Assembly (NCBI GenBank): GCA_964491915.1
Contig: CAZBHS010000006.1
Coordinates: 62,001 to 126,000 of the forward strand
Source of the DNA: JAHELQ01 sp964491915
Lineage (GTDB): Bacteria; Acidobacteriota; Aminicenantia; UBA2199
DNA: 64,000 nucleotides
Direction of reading: 5' to 3'
Every line of letters starts with the position of its first letter. Positions within the stretch are counted from its first letter, which is position 1. Both the position numbers and the translations under genes were made by a program. The notes below the pieces were generated by a model, which saw only the letters and a program-made list of their open reading frames with translations, made no database searches and was not told the DNA's origin. This document shows, piece after piece, positions 59,998 through 64,000 of the stretch.

Positions 59998-60510
59998 TCA
60001 ACCGACAATAGTCGTGAATTTCTCATCCTCTGTTAACGTTTCGAAGTCAGGTTCATTGTGAATGATAATCTTGTAATGCTTGTCAAGTGCGATGCACTTC
60101 ACGAGATTATCGAGCGCGGCGTCCTTTTCTCCCAACTTATACTGAGTGGTGGCCAGCAAATAGTACACATAGGGATCTTTTTTGTCATGCTTCACTAAAT
60201 GCTCAAAAAGTTCCAGGGCCTTCTCCAGGTTGCCGGCGTTTAAATTATAAAGTCCTTCAGTTAAATAGTCTTCATCACTCTCCAGTACAATTTTCACTGG
60301 ATTTTGGCGGGAAGCTGTGATATTGAGATATACTTTAGAACGGGCTTGAATCTCTAAGACATTGTAATATTCGGAATCTTTGTATTCCTCGACAATGCGT
60401 CCAAACTTTTCGTAAGCCGTTTTGAAATCCCTCTTGTTAAAGATATCAATGGCTTCGGTAAACGCATCATTTATCTGATGGAATTCCTTTTCTTCCTGTA
60501 GATTAGTCAC
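59998..60510 (-). CDS. TPR-repeat protein
   Basis: About 170 residues. The GTG at 60510 is preferred: AGGAGG lies 6 nt upstream, whereas the TTG at 60513 is only 3 nt from it. Helical repeat units include AIDIFNKRDFKTAYEKFGRI and GLYNLNAGNLEKALELFEHL with KDPYVYYLLATTQYKLGEKD, so about three TPRs. No signal peptide. It sits between exbD and the Hfq-like gene on the same strand. Likely a cytosolic adaptor. Confidence 0.75.
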   Translation of the reverse strand: MTNLQEEKEFHQINDAFTEAIDIFNKRDFKTAYEKFGRIVEEYKDSEYYNVLEIQARSKVYLNITASRQNPVKIVLESDEDYLTEGLYNLNAGNLEKALELFEHLVKHDKKDPYVYYLLATTQYKLGEKDAALDNLVKCIALDKHYKIIIHNEPDFETLTEDEKFTTIVG

Positions 60511-60662
60511 CAACTGCCTCCTAGGTTCACACTAATATTTAAGGTGTATTTTACAACTTTTTTCGGCATATTGCAACCGATCTGGCACAATGCCTTAGAG
60601 ATCTACCTACCGCCAAGCTCTTAAAACAATTTTATCACTCCCCGGATCCGGGGAGCATCCAA

Positions 60663-61073
60663 TTAATTTGATGTGTACCGTTCAGGAATTACACCGAGAA
60701 CTTCAATTCCGGCGCCTTTGGCAACATCGATAACTCTCAGTACCTGTTTATATGACTGGGTCTCGTCCGCACGGATAAATATCGTTTTATCGGTACGAGT
60801 CTGAAAAATTGATCTCAGTTCGCTATCCAGCATATCAAAGGTAGTTGGAGCCTGATTTATTTTGAGTGTCCCATCCTGCTCCAGAGTTAAAACGATACCT
60901 TGAGCGCCACCTTGCGTCTCTGTACTATCTCCTGTTTCAGGAAGTTTCACATCAATACCCCGTTGAGCAACGGGCGTAATAACCATAAAGATAATCAATA
61001 AAACTAACAAAATATCACAAAGCGGAACAACATTAGGTTCCGATTTTTGTCCAGCTCCGACTTCAGCACCCAT
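60663..61073 (-). CDS. ExbD/TolR family biopolymer transport protein
   Basis: 136 residues from the ATG at 61073 (AGGAGG site). A short cytosolic tail is followed by one membrane helix with NVVPLCDILLVLLIIFMVIT, where the Asp is the proton-coupling residue of ExbD/TolR/MotB. The periplasmic domain ends VIDVAKGAGIEVLGVIPE. It should work with an ExbB/TolQ partner, which is not in the window. Confidence 0.9.
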   Translation of the reverse strand: MGAEVGAGQKSEPNVVPLCDILLVLLIIFMVITPVAQRGIDVKLPETGDSTETQGGAQGIVLTLEQDGTLKINQAPTTFDMLDSELRSIFQTRTDKTIFIRADETQSYKQVLRVIDVAKGAGIEVLGVIPERYTSN

Positions 61074-61092
61074 AAGTCCTCCTAAGGTGTAT

Positions 61093-61121
61093 AATTTAGC
61101 AGATCTAAATAAAATTGTCAA
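61093..61121 (-). promoter_or_regulatory. Promoter of exbD-like gene
   Basis: Minus strand TTGACA (61121-61116), 17-bp spacer, TAAATT (61098-61093). The leader is short with AGGAGG. Confidence 0.6.
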
Positions 61122-61527
61122 GAAAAAAAAGAAGATATCTATTTTATTTAACTTTGTAGAACCCTTATCTACACAGGATTAGGAACCGCTCGATCTTCAA
61201 GAATATTTGCCTCATCCACAGTCGCCCAATACCGGGACAAGTACCGGCGAAGCAAGACTCCGGGGTCGATTGCCCAATCGGGAAATTCAACGTTTCCTAT
61301 GTTTTTTTCACCGCTGACAACGGGGTTTTGTATTCAGCTAAGTATACATACTTAGTATGCCAACGCGGTAAATTAAAAAAATCTCCACGTCCATTTTCCC
61401 TTGACTTTTTTGTCTCTAACTCTATAAAATAATATACGTGCATGTTAAAAAAAATATCATTCATTCCAGAGCATCAATTCAATGTTCACGTCAAAGAAAT
61501 ATATCATCACAAAAATACGAGGTCATA
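61122..61527. other. Intergenic region with small palindrome
   Basis: About 400 bp with no convincing gene. It contains the inverted repeat CTAAGTA-TACA-TACTTAG at 61338-61355, a possible operator. An ATG at 61438 is in frame with the next gene, but the encoded segment has no signal-peptide character. Confidence 0.4.
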
Positions 61528-62484
61528 ATGAGCAATCGACAATTTCGCATAAAGAAGCTAAAAGCGATCTTAACCGCCATAGTGATTGTTTCGACATTTT
61601 TATTTTTGACTTTAATTTCGACGGGCTGCGGTAAAACCGGGTCTCAGATGAAGCCCAATTGGGAAAAGAAGATTTTGGAAATGCGCGCCGCGAAGGATCA
61701 GTCTTTCAAAGATTTACCGGTATCACCACTTGCCGGTATCAAACGATTGACAATAATGGCCGGGGAAAATAGCTTTTTGGTGGCCGAGGGCTCCGATATC
61801 GTCATTTCCAACCGTCGCGTTGAGAATGCGAAAATATCGTTAATGGGACAGGATGGATCATGGACGTGGGAAAACCTCTCGCCCGACGCCGTGTGCCGCG
61901 ATAGAGACAAAGATGTACCTAGCGGCTCACTATTGACCGGACGGGTTTCATTCAACATTTCCCGTTTTTTGCTGGTGGCTTATCCATCCCCGAAGCGGCT
62001 GGTTTTAATTGTATTTGATCCGGAACGTCCCCAATACAAAAACTTCAAAGAGCTATCTTATTTTCCTCCGAACTCTAAATACGCCGTTTCCGCCTCGCTA
62101 GAGAAATTGCCCAATATGACTCCCCTAAAGATGTTGACCTGCCGCAATCTGGAAAAAACATTTTATAGGTACGCGACGTTGACATTTAAGTTGGACGGCA
62201 AATCATATGAGCTTACGGCGTTCAAAACAAGCCCGGGCTCCGGAAATGACCAAAATATTCTTTTTATTCCATTTAACGACCAGACAAACGGACAAGCAAC
62301 ATACGGAACCGGTCGCTTCCTGGAGATTCATGAACCGGAGAGCACACACTTCACCCTCGATTTCAACGTCTGTTTCAATCCTCTCTGTAGTTACTCACCG
62401 GCCTTCAATTGCCCGATTCCCCCATCAGAAAACTTTTTGGATATCGGTATTCCCGCCGGGGAAAGGATATATTCCTATCATTGA
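61528..62484 (+). CDS. DUF1684 lipoprotein
   Basis: 318 residues from the ATG at 61528 (GAGG upstream). N-terminal positive residues, a hydrophobic stretch and a lipobox LTLISTGCG. The C-terminal DUF1684 signature is clear: LDFNVCFNPLCSYSPAFNCP, then IPPSENFLDIGIPAGER. Also FIPFNDQTNGQATYGTGRFL. Function of the family is unknown; the conserved Asp/Asn/Cys cluster may bind a ligand or metal. It converges with the epimerase gene, 5 bp apart. Confidence 0.85.
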   Translation: MSNRQFRIKKLKAILTAIVIVSTFLFLTLISTGCGKTGSQMKPNWEKKILEMRAAKDQSFKDLPVSPLAGIKRLTIMAGENSFLVAEGSDIVISNRRVENAKISLMGQDGSWTWENLSPDAVCRDRDKDVPSGSLLTGRVSFNISRFLLVAYPSPKRLVLIVFDPERPQYKNFKELSYFPPNSKYAVSASLEKLPNMTPLKMLTCRNLEKTFYRYATLTFKLDGKSYELTAFKTSPGSGNDQNILFIPFNDQTNGQATYGTGRFLEIHEPESTHFTLDFNVCFNPLCSYSPAFNCPIPPSENFLDIGIPAGERIYSYH

Positions 62485-62489
62485 GGGTA

Positions 62490-63482
62490 TCAAAGCCAGC
62501 CGTTCGCTCTATACCAAGCAATTGTATTCCCAATGCCATCGGCGAAGGAGGTGGTGGAGTCAATCGCGAATTCGCGTTTGATTTTCGAAGAATCCAGAGG
62601 TTTCCCTCTCATGAAGAACGCGAGTTTTGCAGGAGATAAAGGAGCCTCTTTGTCAACGACCGCGAAAAGTTTGCTTAAAATATAGGCCGGAGGATAAACC
62701 ATCCATATCGGAATTTTTATGGGAAATATTCTTTTTTCTAAAGCTCCGCCGATAGTTTCAACCATTTTTCCTACAGGAATCATATCGTATCCAACATTGT
62801 AGATCTCGCCGTTCCTTCCTTTTGAAACAGCCATTAGAGAAGCCGAAACCAGATCTCCTACATATATGGGAGAATGATTTATTCTCCCTGAACCGGCAAC
62901 AAAAAACAATCCCGAACGGATTTGCTTGATCAGCTTGAACGTTCTCCTATCCCCCTCTCCATACACCCAGCCGGGCCGTAGCGCCACCACATCGATTTTA
63001 TCGCAAAAGGACAACGCGACCGCTTCACCCGCCAACTTACTTCGCTCATATATATCTATCGGATTCAAGGGATCGTTTTCTTTTTGGGCCGTCAAGCCGG
63101 ATGATTTGCCGTAGACTCCCGCCGAGCTAAAATGGATCGCTTTTTTCGCTCCACACTCTATTGCCGCATCGAGAACAATCCTGGTACCGTCGCGATTAAT
63201 TTCAAAAAAACCGTCGTCAGACATGATGCGGTTTCCCAGGGCGGTGGCCAGATGAAACACCACATCCACCCCTTCCAGACAGCGTAGCATTGATGAGCGA
63301 TCAGTGATCGAACCACCGCGCCGCTCCACCAGCGGATGGTTTTGAAGATCATCGGGCAAGGGACTCCGGTTGATAACCGCGCGCACCGTGAAATTTTTTT
63401 CCACTAGATAACGAACCAAATGACCGCCGACAAATCCGGCAGCCCCTGTAACCGCGATACGTTCTTTTCCAGTCAATGTCAT
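62490..63482 (-). CDS. NAD-dependent epimerase/dehydratase (extended SDR)
   Basis: 330 residues from the ATG at 63482, which has AAGG 6 nt upstream; two earlier ATGs are possible. Nucleotide-binding VTGAAGFVGGHLVRYL, DVVFHLATALG, IHFSSAGVYGKSSG and the active-site IYERSKLAGE (YxxxK) are all present. The C-terminal half resembles 3-beta-HSD/nucleoside-sugar epimerases. Substrate not evident. Confidence 0.87.
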   Translation of the reverse strand: MTLTGKERIAVTGAAGFVGGHLVRYLVEKNFTVRAVINRSPLPDDLQNHPLVERRGGSITDRSSMLRCLEGVDVVFHLATALGNRIMSDDGFFEINRDGTRIVLDAAIECGAKKAIHFSSAGVYGKSSGLTAQKENDPLNPIDIYERSKLAGEAVALSFCDKIDVVALRPGWVYGEGDRRTFKLIKQIRSGLFFVAGSGRINHSPIYVGDLVSASLMAVSKGRNGEIYNVGYDMIPVGKMVETIGGALEKRIFPIKIPIWMVYPPAYILSKLFAVVDKEAPLSPAKLAFFMRGKPLDSSKIKREFAIDSTTSFADGIGNTIAWYRANGWL

Positions 63483-63570
63483 CGGCATCCTTATCAATTT
63501 CGTTTTATATTCTATTTATTATAGTGTATTCGTCCCCCCAAGTAAACGCGAGCTATAAAGGAATATGGAT

Positions 63571-63599
63571 TTGTCTTCACCGTGTGTTTGTGCTAAAAT
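63571..63599 (+). promoter_or_regulatory. Promoter of ferritin-like gene
   Basis: TTGTCT (63571-63576), 17-bp spacer, TAAAAT (63594-63599). AAAGGAGAG follows before the ATG at 63626. Confidence 0.55.
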
Positions 63600-63625
63600 T
63601 TTTTCAGGTGGTAAAGGAGAGAAAG

Positions 63626-64000
63626 ATGGAACATCAATCATTGGAAATCATTAAACAAGCTATTTTACTGGAACATCGCGGAAAAGCTCTTTACGAGTCT
63701 GTCATCCGCACCAGTACTGTGGACGAAGTAAAAGAGCTTTTCGAAATGTTGGCCTCCGAAGAGGAGAAGCATATTGAAATTTTAAACTCCCAATTTATCC
63801 GGGCGGCCAATGGCGAAGACTTTGATAGGCTGGAGCTCGATGAATCGGCCCAGGATGCGGACAAGATTCTGACTGCGGATATTGTCAAAGCTATTTCCGG
63901 CGCCGGTTACGAAGCGGCGGTTATAGCGGCGGCTCTGGAATTCGAAAAAAAAGCCGTTGAATTTTATTCTCAAAGAGCTGGTTCAGCGGAGTTGGAAAAC
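63626..64000 (+). CDS. Rubrerythrin-like ferritin-fold protein, 3' partial
   Basis: 125 codons up to the window end. It starts MEHQSLEIIKQAILLEHRGK, with the first iron Glu in the LEHRG helix, followed by LASEEEKHIEIL, the ExxH pair of the second helix. A later helix EFEKKAVEFYSQRAG continues the four-helix bundle. Probably a di-iron protein in peroxide or oxygen defence. The C-terminal part is outside the window. Confidence 0.8.
   Translation, partial: MEHQSLEIIKQAILLEHRGKALYESVIRTSTVDEVKELFEMLASEEEKHIEILNSQFIRAANGEDFDRLELDESAQDADKILTADIVKAISGAGYEAAVIAAALEFEKKAVEFYSQRAGSAELEN

Overview
The window is a scaffold piece from a diderm (Gram-negative type) bacterium. Outer-membrane barrels, lipoproteins, an ExbD/TolR subunit, a Wzx-type flippase and many secreted beta-propeller proteins support this. 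It has two assembly gaps (100 N at 52164-52263, 10 N at 59690-59699), so it probably comes from a metagenome or draft assembly. I cannot name the phylum from sequence alone. The mix of secreted propellers, an Hfq variant and many leaderless-looking promoters would fit an uncultured lineage such as Aminicenantes/Acidobacteriota relatives, but that is a guess. No rRNA, tRNA or CRISPR array was seen.

Layout. 1-3120: end of a polysaccharide operon (GT4 glycosyltransferase, sulfotransferase, flippase). 3172-12696: the most unusual block. A 3389-bp direct repeat (3172-6560 and 9308-12696) carries its own promoter, a four-TM double-SLATT protein (DUF4231), a deoxyribosyltransferase/TIR-like (DRHyd) plus TPR/DUF4071 protein, the 16S rRNA dimethylase gene rsmA and the end of a HAD phosphatase gene. 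Between the copies lies a 2747-bp insert with a GHKL-ATPase/PD-(D/E)XK protein and a 49-residue Cys-rich peptide ORF. This looks like an accessory, probably anti-invader, island. 12480-13205: the intact HAD gene. 13374-14885: a secreted protein with a self-cleaving S74 chaperone domain. 14929-16980: a GT-C glycosyltransferase. 17088-22333: a five-gene surface-glycan/lipid operon (hexapeptide acyltransferase, MFS, methyltransferase, GDSL hydrolase fused to a TolB-like propeller, LPG-synthase-like flippase).

22414-30919 encodes envelope proteins: a propeller protein, an unusual fusion of an HlyD-type adaptor to an outer-membrane barrel, a sulfatase-family lipoprotein, a propeller/PKD/FN3 protein and a small secreted protein. 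31193-34121 is a compact zinc-uptake operon (zur-znuA-znuC-znuB) with a promoter and candidate operator, divergent from a second sulfatase-family lipoprotein and an acetyltransferase. 36094-38843 is a four-gene glycan operon (GT2, DUF2304, polysaccharide deacetylase, epimerase).

38844-43834 is a decayed accessory region: a truncated AAA-ATPase-like gene, a peptide-maturase-like N-terminal fragment, two tandem 6-bladed propeller genes, short dispersed repeats and a 21-bp minisatellite. 43835-46322 is an MBOAT acyltransferase with its SGNH-like partner. 46338-54795 holds a methyltransferase, two radical SAM proteins, an 853-bp insertion bounded by a 45-bp direct repeat, two tandem SGNH hydrolase paralogues (the second broken by the gap) and an outer-membrane barrel. 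54967-64000 holds a C69 dipeptidase, an unknown membrane-anchored protein, a GT2 glycosyltransferase, pdxA, an Hfq-like gene, a TPR protein, ExbD, a DUF1684 lipoprotein, an epimerase and the start of a rubrerythrin-like gene.

Main themes: surface glycan assembly and modification, a large secreted propeller repertoire, recent direct-repeat insertions, and promoters whose -10 box sits about 6-8 nt before the start codon (likely leaderless mRNAs).
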